From: Shimia litoralis
GTDB taxonomy: Bacteria; Pseudomonadota; Alphaproteobacteria; Rhodobacterales; Rhodobacteraceae
Direction: 5' to 3'
Length of the DNA stretch: 64,000 nt
Assembly: GCF_005518135.1 (NCBI RefSeq)
Contig: NZ_SULI01000014.1
Span: forward strand, 21,187-85,186
Shown: piece by piece, positions 17,518-26,979 of the stretch
Position numbering within the stretch: position 1 is the first letter of the stretch
How the letters are laid out: every line of letters starts with the position of its first letter
Translations under genes and position numbers: made by a program
Notes under the pieces: generated by a model
Told to the model about the DNA's origin: nothing
The model's database searches: none
The model's input: only the letters and a program-made list of their open reading frames with translations

Positions 17518-18813
17518 TCAGGTGTGGGGTGTGTTTCTGCCATTGATCCACACATCATGAATGGCGCGGTCATCGCCCATCATGATGGTCGCAAACAAAG
17601 ACTCCCAAATATCGTTTGCACGCGCAGACCGTTGACTGATGTCTGGTGTTGACGCCAAATCAAGCACCACAAGATCGGCCTCCAGACCCACCTGAAGGTT
17701 GCCGATTTTGTCGCCCATATGCATCGCGGCGGCCGACCCTGCGGTGGCCAACCACAAAAGTTGGGCCGCATGCAGGGACGTGTGACGCAGGTGGGCGATT
17801 TCATAGGCAGCGGCCATCGTGCGCAGCATCGAAAAACTTGACCCGCCGCCCGTGTCTGTGGCCAAGCCGATGGTATGGCCGGCCTGCATCAACCCGTTGA
17901 GATCAAACAATCCTGATCCGATAAAGGTGTTGGATGTGGGGCAATGTACCAATCCGGCCCCGACTTCTTTCAGACGGTCCCTTTCGCGCGGCTCAAGGTG
18001 GATCGCGTGCCCATACATGCCCTTTTCCCCCAGCAAACCATAGGCTTCGTAGGTATCAAGATAATCACGCGCGTTTGGAAACAGGCTGTGCACCCATTCG
18101 ATTTCATCGGTCTGTTCGCTCAGATGGGTTTGCATCAAGCAATCAGGATGCTCGGCCCATAGCGCACCCAGCGCTGCGAGCTGTTCAGCTGTCGATGTGG
18201 GGGAAAAGCGCGGGGTAATCGCATATGAAATACGATCCACGCCTTGCCATTGTTCGATCAATGCTTTGCTTTCGTCATAGGCGCGTTGTGCTGTGTCGCG
18301 CAATCCGTCTGGCGCATTGCGGTCCATACAGGTTTTTCCTGCGACGACACGCTGTCCGCGCTTTTGGGCCGCTTCAAAAAACGCTGTGACCGAAGTGGGG
18401 TGGATCGTACCATAGCTGGCCATGGTGGTCACACCGTGCGATCGTGTTAGGTCCAGATACCGATTTGATATTTCTGCGGCATAGTCGGCATCAGCAAAGC
18501 GCATTTCCTCGGGAAACGTATAGGTGTTGAGCCAGTCAATAAGCCGTTTTCCCCAGCTGGCGATGATCCCAGTCTGAGGGTAATGCACATGGGCATCTAC
18601 AAAGCCCGCGACGATCAGATGGTCGCCATAGTCTTTGATGACCGCATCAGGATGGCGGGCGCGAAGGCTTGCGGCGGTGCCCACATCGGTGATCATCCCG
18701 TTTTCAAGTAGGATGCCACCTTGGCTGTTATGGGATGCGGCTGCATCTACAGGGACATCAAAGGGGCTTTGGTCAAAGTGAATTGTTTGCCCAAGCAAGA
18801 GTGATTTGGTCAT
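17518..18813 (-). CDS. guaD: Guanine deaminase (copy 1)
   Basis: 431 residues of the amidohydrolase superfamily. Metal and catalytic motifs in order: GFVDAHVHYPQTG, ASWGKRLIDWLNTYTFPEE, CMDRNAPDGLRD, QTHLSEQTDEIEW, HAIHLEPRERDRL, HCPTSNTFIGSGLFD and LATDTGGGSSFSML. These match GuaD, which hydrolyses guanine to xanthine and ammonia. It stands alone between hisB and mgtE, away from the purine cluster that carries a second copy at 42745 with the same motifs. Confidence 0.93.
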   Translation of the reverse strand: MTKSLLLGQTIHFDQSPFDVPVDAAASHNSQGGILLENGMITDVGTAASLRARHPDAVIKDYGDHLIVAGFVDAHVHYPQTGIIASWGKRLIDWLNTYTFPEEMRFADADYAAEISNRYLDLTRSHGVTTMASYGTIHPTSVTAFFEAAQKRGQRVVAGKTCMDRNAPDGLRDTAQRAYDESKALIEQWQGVDRISYAITPRFSPTSTAEQLAALGALWAEHPDCLMQTHLSEQTDEIEWVHSLFPNARDYLDTYEAYGLLGEKGMYGHAIHLEPRERDRLKEVGAGLVHCPTSNTFIGSGLFDLNGLMQAGHTIGLATDTGGGSSFSMLRTMAAAYEIAHLRHTSLHAAQLLWLATAGSAAAMHMGDKIGNLQVGLEADLVVLDLASTPDISQRSARANDIWESLFATIMMGDDRAIHDVWINGRNTPHT

Positions 18814-18938
18814 CGTTGGCTTTCTCCGAGGAACGCCCAGCCTAGCTTGCGAATAATGCCCTGTAAATTGCCGAGAAGCATTGAGTTTGTGTCCGAGTTT
18901 CCCTTATGGTCCGCGCAAGTATGCCAGGAGGGTGAGCT

Positions 18939-20336
18939 ATGAGCCAAGACACCAACAAAATCACCCCCGATCCCGATTTTGACACCGATGACAATGCCTA
19001 CAAGCTTGCGCCAAAGGTCATTTCCGCGATTTTGTATGCTGTCGAAAATCAGGATCAGGCACTGCTTGCCGAACTGATGGAACCGCTCCACGCGGCGGAT
19101 ATCGCGGACATTCTGGAGCAGATCAACACCTTTGATCGACGCCGATTGGTTCAGCTGTATGACCGGGAATTCGACGGCGAAATTCTGTCAGAGCTCGATG
19201 AAAGCTTGCGCGAAGAAGTCATGCTGGCGCTCAAGCCGCATGTCTTGGCAGAAGCGGTCCGCGAGCTTGAGTCTGACGACGTGGTTGACCTTGTCGAAGA
19301 TCTTGATGAACCACAGCAAGAGGCGATCCTTGAGCATCTGGAAGATGCAGATCGCGTCGCCGTTGAACAGGCTTTGGCCTATCCGGAGGAGTCTGCCGGC
19401 CGTCTGATGCAGCGCGCCGTCGCTATGGCGCCGGATCATTGGAATGTCGGTCAATGTATTGATTATTTAAGAAAAAGTGACGATCTGCCCGAACAGTTTT
19501 ATCACGTGATCATGGTCGATCCGCGCATGCGACCCGTGGGCAATGTGACTTTGGGTCGGATCATGGGGTCACGGCGTGATGTGTTGCTTAAGGATATTCT
19601 TGAAGATGTCTTTCAGACCATCCCGGTGACGCAAGACGAAGAAGACGTGGCCTATGCCTTTAACCAATACCATCTGATTTCTGCTCCGGTGGTGGACGAA
19701 GATGATCGTCTGGTCGGGGTCATTACCATCGATGATGCGATGGCGGTTCTGGATGAAGAACACGAAGAAGATATCTTGCGCCTTGCGGGGGTGAGTGAAG
19801 GCTCCTTGACGGATACCGTCTCAGAGACGGCACGCCAGCGTTTTCCTTGGCTTGCGGTCAATCTGCTGACGGCGATCGTCGCCTCTTTGGTCATCGCGCA
19901 GTTCGAGGTTACCATCGAGAAATTTGTCGCACTTGCGGTTCTGATGCCCATCGTGGCGTCAATGGGCGGGAATGCTGGGACGCAATCGCTGACCGTGGCG
20001 GTGCGCGCTTTGGCCACCAAAGATTTGACCGGATCAAATGTGTGGCGCGTGATCCGACGTGAGGCGCTTGTAGGGCTGCTAAACGGCTTGGCCTTTGCCA
20101 TCCTGATGGGGGGGATCGGCGTGCTTTGGTTCGGGTCATTCCAACTTGGGTACGTCATTGCCGTCGCAATGGTTGTGAATTTGGTCGTGGCCGGACTCGC
20201 GGGGACGATGGTGCCTGTGGTATTGGATAAGCTCGGTGTCGACCCCGCTTTGGCGTCCGGCACATTTGTCACCACGGTGACGGATGTTCTGGGGTTCTTT
20301 GCATTTTTGGGGCTGGCGACAATTGTATTGCTCTAG
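18939..20336 (+). CDS. mgtE: Magnesium transporter MgtE
   Basis: 465 residues. The layout is an acidic N-terminal superhelix (about 20-140, MEPLHAADIADILEQINT), a tandem CBS pair (about 145-270, including HVIMVDPRMRPVGNVTLGRI and NQYHLISAPVVDEDDRLVGV) and five membrane helices at the C-terminus with the signature pore segment ASMGGNAGTQSLTVAVRALA. The cytoplasmic domains close the channel at high Mg2+. It is followed after 12 bases by the cyclo-ligase gene. Confidence 0.95.
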   Translation: MSQDTNKITPDPDFDTDDNAYKLAPKVISAILYAVENQDQALLAELMEPLHAADIADILEQINTFDRRRLVQLYDREFDGEILSELDESLREEVMLALKPHVLAEAVRELESDDVVDLVEDLDEPQQEAILEHLEDADRVAVEQALAYPEESAGRLMQRAVAMAPDHWNVGQCIDYLRKSDDLPEQFYHVIMVDPRMRPVGNVTLGRIMGSRRDVLLKDILEDVFQTIPVTQDEEDVAYAFNQYHLISAPVVDEDDRLVGVITIDDAMAVLDEEHEEDILRLAGVSEGSLTDTVSETARQRFPWLAVNLLTAIVASLVIAQFEVTIEKFVALAVLMPIVASMGGNAGTQSLTVAVRALATKDLTGSNVWRVIRREALVGLLNGLAFAILMGGIGVLWFGSFQLGYVIAVAMVVNLVVAGLAGTMVPVVLDKLGVDPALASGTFVTTVTDVLGFFAFLGLATIVLL

Positions 20337-20348
20337 AAGGGGCACAGC

Positions 20349-20903
20349 ATGGATCTAACCGCCATTAAGGCCGCGGCCCGCAAGCAGGGCTTTCAACGTC
20401 GCAAGGCGGCCTTTGACACGGCGCGCGCGGGGCAGGCCGGGTTTTTATCCGAAGTGCTGGCCGGATATCGCGGTGTGCCTGTGGCGGGATATATGCCCAT
20501 CCGTACCGAGATCAGCCCGTTGGCGCCAATGGCGGAATGTGCCGCGCATGGCTCGGTTGGTGTGCCGGTGATCCAAGGTGCTGGATTGCCGTTAGAGTTT
20601 TCAAGATGGGAGCCGGACGCCGCTCTGCGTGATGGTCCGTTTGGGGCAAAGGTGCCCTTGGTGGATGATTATTTCGATCCCGAAATCCTGATTGTACCTT
20701 TGGTTGCCTTTGATATGCAGGGCGGGCGTTTGGGCTATGGCGGTGGATTTTACGACCGGACTTTGGAACGATTGCGCGCACGACGCGCCACGCTGGCCAT
20801 CGGGTTTGCATTTGCAGCCCAAGAGGCCGATGAACTGCCGCTGGAACCGACGGATCAGCCGCTGGATATGATTGTGACGGAAAGCGGTATTCACACGTTC
20901 TAG
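20349..20903 (+). CDS. 5-formyltetrahydrofolate cyclo-ligase
   Basis: 184 residues. The ATP/folate motif near the end is unmistakable: LIVPLVAFDMQGGRLGYGGG followed by FYDRTLERL. The N-terminal lysine/arginine-rich helix (KQGFQRRKAAFDTA) and VAGYMPIRTEISPL fit too. It converts 5-formyl-THF to 5,10-methenyl-THF using ATP. It lies 12 bases after mgtE and about 100 bases before the YmdB-like gene. Confidence 0.93.
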   Translation: MDLTAIKAAARKQGFQRRKAAFDTARAGQAGFLSEVLAGYRGVPVAGYMPIRTEISPLAPMAECAAHGSVGVPVIQGAGLPLEFSRWEPDAALRDGPFGAKVPLVDDYFDPEILIVPLVAFDMQGGRLGYGGGFYDRTLERLRARRATLAIGFAFAAQEADELPLEPTDQPLDMIVTESGIHTF

Positions 20904-21004
20904 AGATGTCAGGCGCGTATGGCTGTCAGACATTGCAATAAATTGACGCAACCTACGCTTTCTGGGCTTGCCGGACCCTGCAAAGGCGATTACGCCAATT
21001 GCCT

Positions 21005-21823
21005 ATGAAAATTCTGTTTCTCGGAGATGTCATGGGGCGCGCGGGGCGTGCTGCTGTGAAAGAAAACCTGCCGCGTTTGCGTGATGAATGGCGTCTGGAT
21101 TTTGTCGTGGTCAACGGTGAAAATGCCAGCAATGGCATGGGCCTTAGCGGCGATCACGCCAAGGGCCTTTTGGACGCTGGCGCTGATTGTGTGACTCTGG
21201 GCGATCACGCGTTCGACCAAAAAGACATGATGCAGTTCATTCAAAATGAACCCAGAGTGATCCGTCCCATAAATTTCGCCCATGGTGACGTTCCCGGCAA
21301 AGGGTTTCGCGTGTTCGAAGCCAGAGGTGGTCGCAAGGTCTTGGTGGCTCAGGCCTTGGGCCAAGTGTTTATGAAACGTGCCTTTGATGATCCTTTCTCG
21401 GCGGTTGACCAAGTTTTGCGCACCCACCCAAGAGGTGGCATGGTGCAAGCCAGCATTATCGATATCCACTGTGAAGCGACGTCCGAGAAGATGGGGATGG
21501 GGCATTTCTGTGATGGGCGCGCAAGCCTTGTTGTCGGCACGCACACCCATGTGCCCACAGCAGACACCCAAATTTTGCCGGGTGGAACCGCGTTTCAGTC
21601 TGATGCAGGCATGTGCGGGGATTATAACTCTGTGATCGGGATGGAAAAAGCCGAACCCATGCGGCGCTTCGTGACCGGTATGCCCAAGGCACGCTTTACG
21701 CCTGCGTTAGGCGAGGCAACGTTGTCTGGGGTCTATGTGGAAACGGATGACCGCACTGGCCAAGCCACACGTATTGAAATGGTTCGCCAAGGTGGGCGTT
21801 TGTCCCAGTCAGGCCCTATCTGA
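21005..21823 (+). CDS. YmdB-family metallophosphoesterase
   Basis: 272 residues from ATG 21005 (MKILFLGDVMGRAGRAAVKE). Metal ligands are in FLGDVMGRAG, VVNGENASNGMG, TLGDHAFDQKD and TRHTH-like GTHTHVPTADTQ. These define the YmdB family of dinuclear-metal phosphodiesterases, shown in Gram-positives to act on cyclic mononucleotides. It probably follows the cyclo-ligase gene on one transcript, a common pairing in alphaproteobacteria. The natural substrate here is unknown. Confidence 0.9.
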   Translation: MKILFLGDVMGRAGRAAVKENLPRLRDEWRLDFVVVNGENASNGMGLSGDHAKGLLDAGADCVTLGDHAFDQKDMMQFIQNEPRVIRPINFAHGDVPGKGFRVFEARGGRKVLVAQALGQVFMKRAFDDPFSAVDQVLRTHPRGGMVQASIIDIHCEATSEKMGMGHFCDGRASLVVGTHTHVPTADTQILPGGTAFQSDAGMCGDYNSVIGMEKAEPMRRFVTGMPKARFTPALGEATLSGVYVETDDRTGQATRIEMVRQGGRLSQSGPI

Positions 21824-22032
21824 TCAGACCCCAATGTGGCCCTAGAAACGCTGACAATCTCGCGTGATCATCGGGCCGCTCGGGGATTCAGGGGCTTCAC
21901 GCGGTGCTGATGTCTTTGGTGCGCGTGGCTTTTCTGCTCTAGATGCGATTCTACCTCAACTAAACCAAACAGACGCTTGCCCCCTTGGGTCACATAGGCG
22001 ATGCTGAACCCGACGCAAGTGACGGGAATTCA

Positions 22033-23811
22033 ATGGATCTTTTCCAGTTTTCACAATCGACCCAAGCCGTGCTGACGCTGACCACCGTGGTTGTCATGTT
22101 CATTCTTTTTCTGCGCGAGAGCTTTCCGACGGAAGTGGTCGCAATCGCAGGGGTCGCGGTTCTATTGGCACTGGGGGTGTTGCCATATGATGCGGCACTG
22201 AATGTGTTGTCCAACCCAGCGCCTTGGACCATTGCGACCATGTTCATCGTAATGGGGGCATTGGTGCGCACAGGGGCCCTGAGCGCGTTCACACATATGG
22301 CCGACCGGCAGGCCAAAACCAACCCAAAGCTGGCGATTGCGATGTTGATGGGTTTTGTGGTCTTTGCGTCTGCGGTGATGTCCAACACCCCTGTGGTGGT
22401 GGTCATGATTCCAGTGTTTACGCAGTTGGCGCGGACATTGAATGTGTCGGTCAGCAAGCTCTTGATTCCCTTAAGTTATGCGGCGATTCTTGGCGGAACC
22501 CTGACCTTGATTGGGACCTCGACGAACCTGTTGGTGGATGGGGTTGCCCGTGCGCAGGGCCTCGAGGCGTTTTCGATTTTCGAAGTGACACCACTGGGCA
22601 TCATCCTTGTGATCTGGGGGATGATCTACTTGCGGTTTATAGGCCCGCGGCTCTTGCCGGATCGTGATAGCATGGCGGATTTGCTGTCCAACAAATCTAA
22701 AATGAAATTCTTTACCGAGGCCGTTATTCCGCCAGAAAGCAACTTGATTGGACGCGAGGTGGCCGGTGTCCAGCTGTTCAAGCGCGAGGGTGTGCGCCTG
22801 ATCGACGTTATTCGCGGCGATAGTTCGTTGCGGCGCAATTTGCAGGCTGTGGTTCTGGAAGTCGGGGACCGTGTCGTCCTGCGGACACGTATGACCGAGC
22901 TGTTGTCGTTGCAGCGCAACAAATCCCTGAAACGGGTTGATCAGGTGTCTGCGGTGGAAACGACCACAGTTGAAGTCCTGATTACCCCCGGATGTCGGAT
23001 GGTCGGACGTCAAATGGGGGCTATGCGGTTGCGACGTCGATATGGTGTGTATCCGTTGGCGGTCCATCGCCGAAACCAAAATATCGGCGGTCAGCTTGAC
23101 GAGTTGGTCGTGCGTGTCGGGGATACGTTGCTGTTGGAGGGGGCACCGGCAGATATTCAACGACTGGCCAGTGAAATGGACATGGTCGACGTGTCTCAGC
23201 CTTCTGAGCGCGAATATCGGCGCGGACAGGCGCCAATTGCGCTTGCGGCTTTGGCAGGGCTTGTGGCTTTGGCAGGTTTTGGGGTCGCGCCGATTTTCTT
23301 GCTGTCGATTGTGGCGGTGGCTGTGGTGCTGGTCACACGGTGCATTGATGCAGACGAAGCCTTTTCTTTTGTGGATGGGCGGCTTTTGGCGCTGATTTTT
23401 GCGATGCTTGCAATTGGGGCCGCGCTGGAAAACTCTGGCGCGGTGAGTTTGATCGTCGAATTTGTGGCGCCCTATCTGGGCAAACTGCCGCCGTTTCTTG
23501 TGATTTGGGCCATCTACCTTTTGACTTCGGTCCTGACGGAAATGGTGTCCAACAACGCGGTGGCTGTGGTGGTGACGCCGATTGCGGTGGGCTTGGCAGC
23601 GGCGATGGGCGTGGACCCAAGGCCGCTTGTGGTGGCTGTGATGGTGGCGGCATCGGCCAGCTTTGCGACCCCCATCGGATATCAAACCAACATGCTGGTG
23701 TATGGCCCCGGTGGCTATAAATTCACCGACTTTATGCGTGTTGGCATTCCTTTGAACCTCAGCATTGGCGTACTGGCCTCCGCTGTAATCCCATTTATCT
23801 GGCCGTTGTGA
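22033..23811 (+). CDS. SLC13/DASS-family permease with two RCK_C (TrkA_C) domains
   Basis: 592 residues from ATG 22033. The first membrane block is at about 10-200 (TVVVMFILFLRESFPTEVVA; the SNT motif in VMSNTPVVVVMIPVF; ILGGTLTLIGTSTNLLV). Two RCK_C regulatory domains are inserted at about 210-290 and 300-380 (VQLFKREGVRLIDVIRG; VLRTRMTEL), and a second membrane block repeats the SNN motif (TEMVSNNAVAVVVTPIA). Such carriers move sulfate, dicarboxylates or other anions with sodium. Substrate unknown. It stands alone, closed by a terminator. Confidence 0.88.
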   Translation: MDLFQFSQSTQAVLTLTTVVVMFILFLRESFPTEVVAIAGVAVLLALGVLPYDAALNVLSNPAPWTIATMFIVMGALVRTGALSAFTHMADRQAKTNPKLAIAMLMGFVVFASAVMSNTPVVVVMIPVFTQLARTLNVSVSKLLIPLSYAAILGGTLTLIGTSTNLLVDGVARAQGLEAFSIFEVTPLGIILVIWGMIYLRFIGPRLLPDRDSMADLLSNKSKMKFFTEAVIPPESNLIGREVAGVQLFKREGVRLIDVIRGDSSLRRNLQAVVLEVGDRVVLRTRMTELLSLQRNKSLKRVDQVSAVETTTVEVLITPGCRMVGRQMGAMRLRRRYGVYPLAVHRRNQNIGGQLDELVVRVGDTLLLEGAPADIQRLASEMDMVDVSQPSEREYRRGQAPIALAALAGLVALAGFGVAPIFLLSIVAVAVVLVTRCIDADEAFSFVDGRLLALIFAMLAIGAALENSGAVSLIVEFVAPYLGKLPPFLVIWAIYLLTSVLTEMVSNNAVAVVVTPIAVGLAAAMGVDPRPLVVAVMVAASASFATPIGYQTNMLVYGPGGYKFTDFMRVGIPLNLSIGVLASAVIPFIWPL

Positions 23812-23862
23812 ATGCGCTGACGAAAGACCGTGAATGCGGTGCCAGCGCCCCGTGAAATAGCA

Positions 23863-23895
23863 AACAGCCCAAGACCAATGGTCTCGGGCTGTTTT
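23863..23895. terminator. Intrinsic terminator between convergent permease and lpd
   Basis: AACAGCCC-a-AGACC pairs with GGTCT-c-GGGCTGTT around a 3-base loop, followed by TT on the plus strand. It ends the SLC13 gene and may also end the PDH operon. Confidence 0.85.
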
Positions 23896-23939
23896 GGTTC
23901 ACGCGGGGTGAACAAGCTCCCCATGTGGGAGATCGGGAG

Positions 23940-25673
23940 CTATCTCTTTTTGCTTGGGATCAGGTCGGTGATCGTGCCTTCGAACATTTCTGCGGCAAAG
24001 TTCACGGTCTCGGACAGGGTTGGATGGGGGTGGATGGTATGCCCCAAATCCACAGCATCTGCGCCCATTTCGATGGCCAAGGCGACTTCGGCAATGAGGT
24101 CTCCTGCATTTGGGCCGACAATCCCAGCGCCAATCACACGGTCAGTGTCTTTGTCAAAGATCAGTTTGGTGATGCCTTCCGAACGTCCCAGAGACAGCGA
24201 ACGTCCCGAGGCCGCCCAAGGGAACACGCCTTTGCCAAGCTTGACACCGTCTGCCTTGGCTTGGGCTTCGGTGAGGCCCACCCATGCGACTTCGGGGTCG
24301 GTATAGGCCACACTTGGGATCACACGCGCATCAAAGAAGCGTTTGTGCCCTGCACAAACTTCGGCGGCGACTTTGCCTTCATGCACAGCTTTGTGGGCCA
24401 GCATTGGTTGCCCGACAACATCGCCAATGGCAAAGATATGCGGCACGCCGGTGCGCTGCTGGTTGTCGACGGCGATAAACCCGCGTTCGTCCACGGCAAC
24501 ACCCGCTGCGGCGGCGTTGACTTTGGCGCCATTGGGGCGACGGCCCACAGCCACAAGCAGCTTGTCGAACGTGTCGGTGGAGGTTTGGCCTTTGTCGTCT
24601 TCAAACGTGACCTTGAGACCGTCGTCCAATGCTTCGACCGCAGTGACCTTGGTCTTGAGAAGGATGTTCTCATAGCGGCCCTTGATGCGATTGTGCAGCG
24701 GCTTGACGATGTCTTTGTCTGCTCCCGGAATGATCTGGTCCATCAATTCCACGATGGTCACATCTGTGCCCAAGGCGTCATATACCGTGGCCATTTCAAG
24801 ACCGATAATGCCACCACCAAGAACCAGCATGCGCGCAGGCACATCGGCAAGCTCAAGTGCACCAGTGCTGTCAATCACGCGGGGGTCATCATGTGGAATA
24901 AAGGGCAGGGTGACAGGTTCTGATCCGGCGGCAATGATACACTGATCAAAGCTGACGGTCTTTGCGGCATCCTCGCCCTGAACCTCGATCATGTTTGGAC
25001 CAGTAAAGGAGCCATACTCATTGACCACGGTGACTTTACGGCCCTTGGCAAGTCCTGCAAGACCACCAGTCAGCTTGGTCACAACGCTTGATTTCCAGTC
25101 ACGCAAAGTGTCGATGTTGATCTCGGGCTTGGCAAAGGTGATGCCATGCGCACCCATCTCTTCGGCTTCGGTGATGACCTTGGCCGCATGCAGCATCGCT
25201 TTGGAAGGGATACAGCCGACATTCAGGCACACCCCTCCCAAAGAGGCATCCTTTTCGATCAACACAACGGATTTGCCAAGGTCTGCTGCGCGGAAGGCAG
25301 CCGTATACCCACCAGGGCCAGAGCCCAAGACGACGACCTCGGCGTGGATGTCCCCCGCCGCTGTGGCCGTGCCGGTTGCGGCAATCGCTTGCGGTGCGGC
25401 AGGGGCCGCAGACGTGGCGGCCTCGACGGCCGGCTCGGCGGCATCTGCGCCTTCAAGGATCATGATCAACGTGCCTTCTGACACATTGTCACCTTCTGCG
25501 ACCTTGATCTCTTTGACGACGCCTGCGGCTGGCGACGGTACTTCCATCGTGGCCTTGTCGCTTTCCAACTCGATCAACGGATCTTCGGCGGCAACCGTAT
25601 CCCCCACGCTTACCAGAATGCTGACCACGGGAACTTCGGCGAAATCGCCAATATCAGGTACTTTGATATCCAT
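23940..25673 (-). CDS. lpdA: Dihydrolipoyl dehydrogenase (E3 of PDH) with N-terminal lipoyl domain
   Basis: 577 residues. Residues 1-80 form a lipoyl domain (ELESDKATMEVPSPAAG with the modified lysine), followed by an Ala/Pro linker and then a flavoprotein disulfide reductase: VVLGSGPGGYTAAFRAADLG for FAD, the redox pair in GGVCLNVGCIPSKAM, VLGGGIIGLEMATVYDALG for NAD, and the C-terminal HTIHPHPTLSE with the catalytic His-Glu. It reoxidises dihydrolipoamide of the complex. It is the last gene of aceE-aceF-lpd; the start has AAGGAG upstream. Confidence 0.95.
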   Translation of the reverse strand: MDIKVPDIGDFAEVPVVSILVSVGDTVAAEDPLIELESDKATMEVPSPAAGVVKEIKVAEGDNVSEGTLIMILEGADAAEPAVEAATSAAPAAPQAIAATGTATAAGDIHAEVVVLGSGPGGYTAAFRAADLGKSVVLIEKDASLGGVCLNVGCIPSKAMLHAAKVITEAEEMGAHGITFAKPEINIDTLRDWKSSVVTKLTGGLAGLAKGRKVTVVNEYGSFTGPNMIEVQGEDAAKTVSFDQCIIAAGSEPVTLPFIPHDDPRVIDSTGALELADVPARMLVLGGGIIGLEMATVYDALGTDVTIVELMDQIIPGADKDIVKPLHNRIKGRYENILLKTKVTAVEALDDGLKVTFEDDKGQTSTDTFDKLLVAVGRRPNGAKVNAAAAGVAVDERGFIAVDNQQRTGVPHIFAIGDVVGQPMLAHKAVHEGKVAAEVCAGHKRFFDARVIPSVAYTDPEVAWVGLTEAQAKADGVKLGKGVFPWAASGRSLSLGRSEGITKLIFDKDTDRVIGAGIVGPNAGDLIAEVALAIEMGADAVDLGHTIHPHPTLSETVNFAAEMFEGTITDLIPSKKR

Positions 25674-25684
25674 GAGTGTGCTCC

Positions 25685-26956
25685 TTACAGCATCAGCCGG
25701 CGCACATCGCCGAGCAGGTGTTTCAGGGTGGCGCAGAACCGTGCGGCCAACGCACCGTCAATTGCGCGGTGATCATAGCTCAGAGAGAGCGGCTGCATAT
25801 TGCGCGCCACAAACTCTTCTCCGTTCCAGACAGGCGCCATTTTGCTGCGCGTCAGGCCCAAGATCGCCACTTCGGGTGCATTCACGATGGGCGTGAAAGA
25901 CGTGCCGCCAATACCGCCCAGAGACGAGATGGTGAACGTGGCACCGGACATATCCGGCCCCTTAAGCTTGCCATCGCGCGCCTTGGCTGACAAATCGCCC
26001 AGCTCCTTGGAAATCTCGATGATCCCTTTGCGATCCGCATCTTGGATCACCGGCACCACAAGGCCGTTGGGCGTGTCGGCGGCGAACCCGATATTATAGA
26101 AGTTTTTCTTGATCAGCTTGTCGCCATCCGGATGGATGGACGAATTCACCTCCCAATGGGTTTTGAGCGCGCTGACGCTGGCTTTGATGACAAAGCTCAA
26201 CAAAGTGACGCGGTATCCTTCGGTTTTGGCAATGCCATCCAGCTCGCGGCGGTAGCCGTCCAGATCGGTGATGTCTGCCTCTTCGTTGTGGGTCACATGC
26301 GGAATGTTCAGCCAACTGCGATGCAGGGCAGGGCCCGACAGCTTTTTGATGCGTGGCATCTCGACGTCTTCCACAGGACCAAACTTGCTAAAGTCCACAG
26401 CTGGGATTGGGGGAATGCCCATGCCACCAGACACAGCACCGCCCGCCGCAGGTGCGGCCACGGTCGAGGATTTGAGGAACGCCGTGACGTCTTCGCGCAG
26501 AATACGGCCCTTGCGTCCAGTCCCGTTAATCTTGGCCAAGTCAATCTCGAGTTGGCGCGCAAACGCGCGCACTGACGGCGACGCATGCGCCTTGCCAAAT
26601 CCAGCGTCTGTCACAGGGGCAGGTGCAGTTGTTGGGGCGGGAGTTGCGGCAGGCGCCGCGGAAGCAATGGCTGCCGGAGCTTGCGTCTGGGCCGCTGTGT
26701 CTTGAGGGGCATCGTTTGTGTCGGCGCCTTCAAGGATCAGCAACAGAGATCCCTCACCGACGGAATCGCCCTCAGCAACCTTAATCTCTTTGACTGTGCC
26801 AGCCGCAGAGGAAGGGACCTCCATCGTGGCTTTGTCGCTTTCCAGTTCAACAATTGGGTCTTCGACAGCGATCACATCGCCTACACTCACAAGAATGCTG
26901 ACAACCGGGACGTCTGAAAAATCACCGATATCGGGAACGTGTACTTGAATAGTCAT
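25685..26956 (-). CDS. aceF: Dihydrolipoyllysine acetyltransferase (PDH E2)
   Basis: 423 residues from ATG 26956, preceded by GAGGAG (an upstream ATG at 26983 overlaps aceE and has no such site). It has one lipoyl domain (ELESDKATMEVPSSAAG, about 40-55), an Ala/Pro linker, a peripheral-subunit binding domain (ASPSVRAFARQLEIDLAKI, then GRKGRILREDV) and the catalytic domain ending in SYDHRAIDGALAARFC (His and Asp of the acetyltransferase). It transfers the acetyl group to CoA and forms the complex core. Confidence 0.95.
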   Translation of the reverse strand: MTIQVHVPDIGDFSDVPVVSILVSVGDVIAVEDPIVELESDKATMEVPSSAAGTVKEIKVAEGDSVGEGSLLLILEGADTNDAPQDTAAQTQAPAAIASAAPAATPAPTTAPAPVTDAGFGKAHASPSVRAFARQLEIDLAKINGTGRKGRILREDVTAFLKSSTVAAPAAGGAVSGGMGIPPIPAVDFSKFGPVEDVEMPRIKKLSGPALHRSWLNIPHVTHNEEADITDLDGYRRELDGIAKTEGYRVTLLSFVIKASVSALKTHWEVNSSIHPDGDKLIKKNFYNIGFAADTPNGLVVPVIQDADRKGIIEISKELGDLSAKARDGKLKGPDMSGATFTISSLGGIGGTSFTPIVNAPEVAILGLTRSKMAPVWNGEEFVARNMQPLSLSYDHRAIDGALAARFCATLKHLLGDVRRLML

Positions 26957-26979
26957 GGTCTTGTCTCCTCTCTTCCCGA

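Noticed and set aside
20904..22032. 6S RNA near the 5-formyl-THF cyclo-ligase gene
   Set aside because: 6S RNA often adjoins this gene, but here mgtE is 12 bases upstream and the downstream gap of about 100 bases is too short. The gap after the YmdB gene (21824-22032) has some pairing but no match I can support.
22471..23685. A 404-codon open frame on the minus strand
   Set aside because: Antisense to the SLC13 permease; composition (His, Arg, Gln rich) is that of a mirrored membrane gene.
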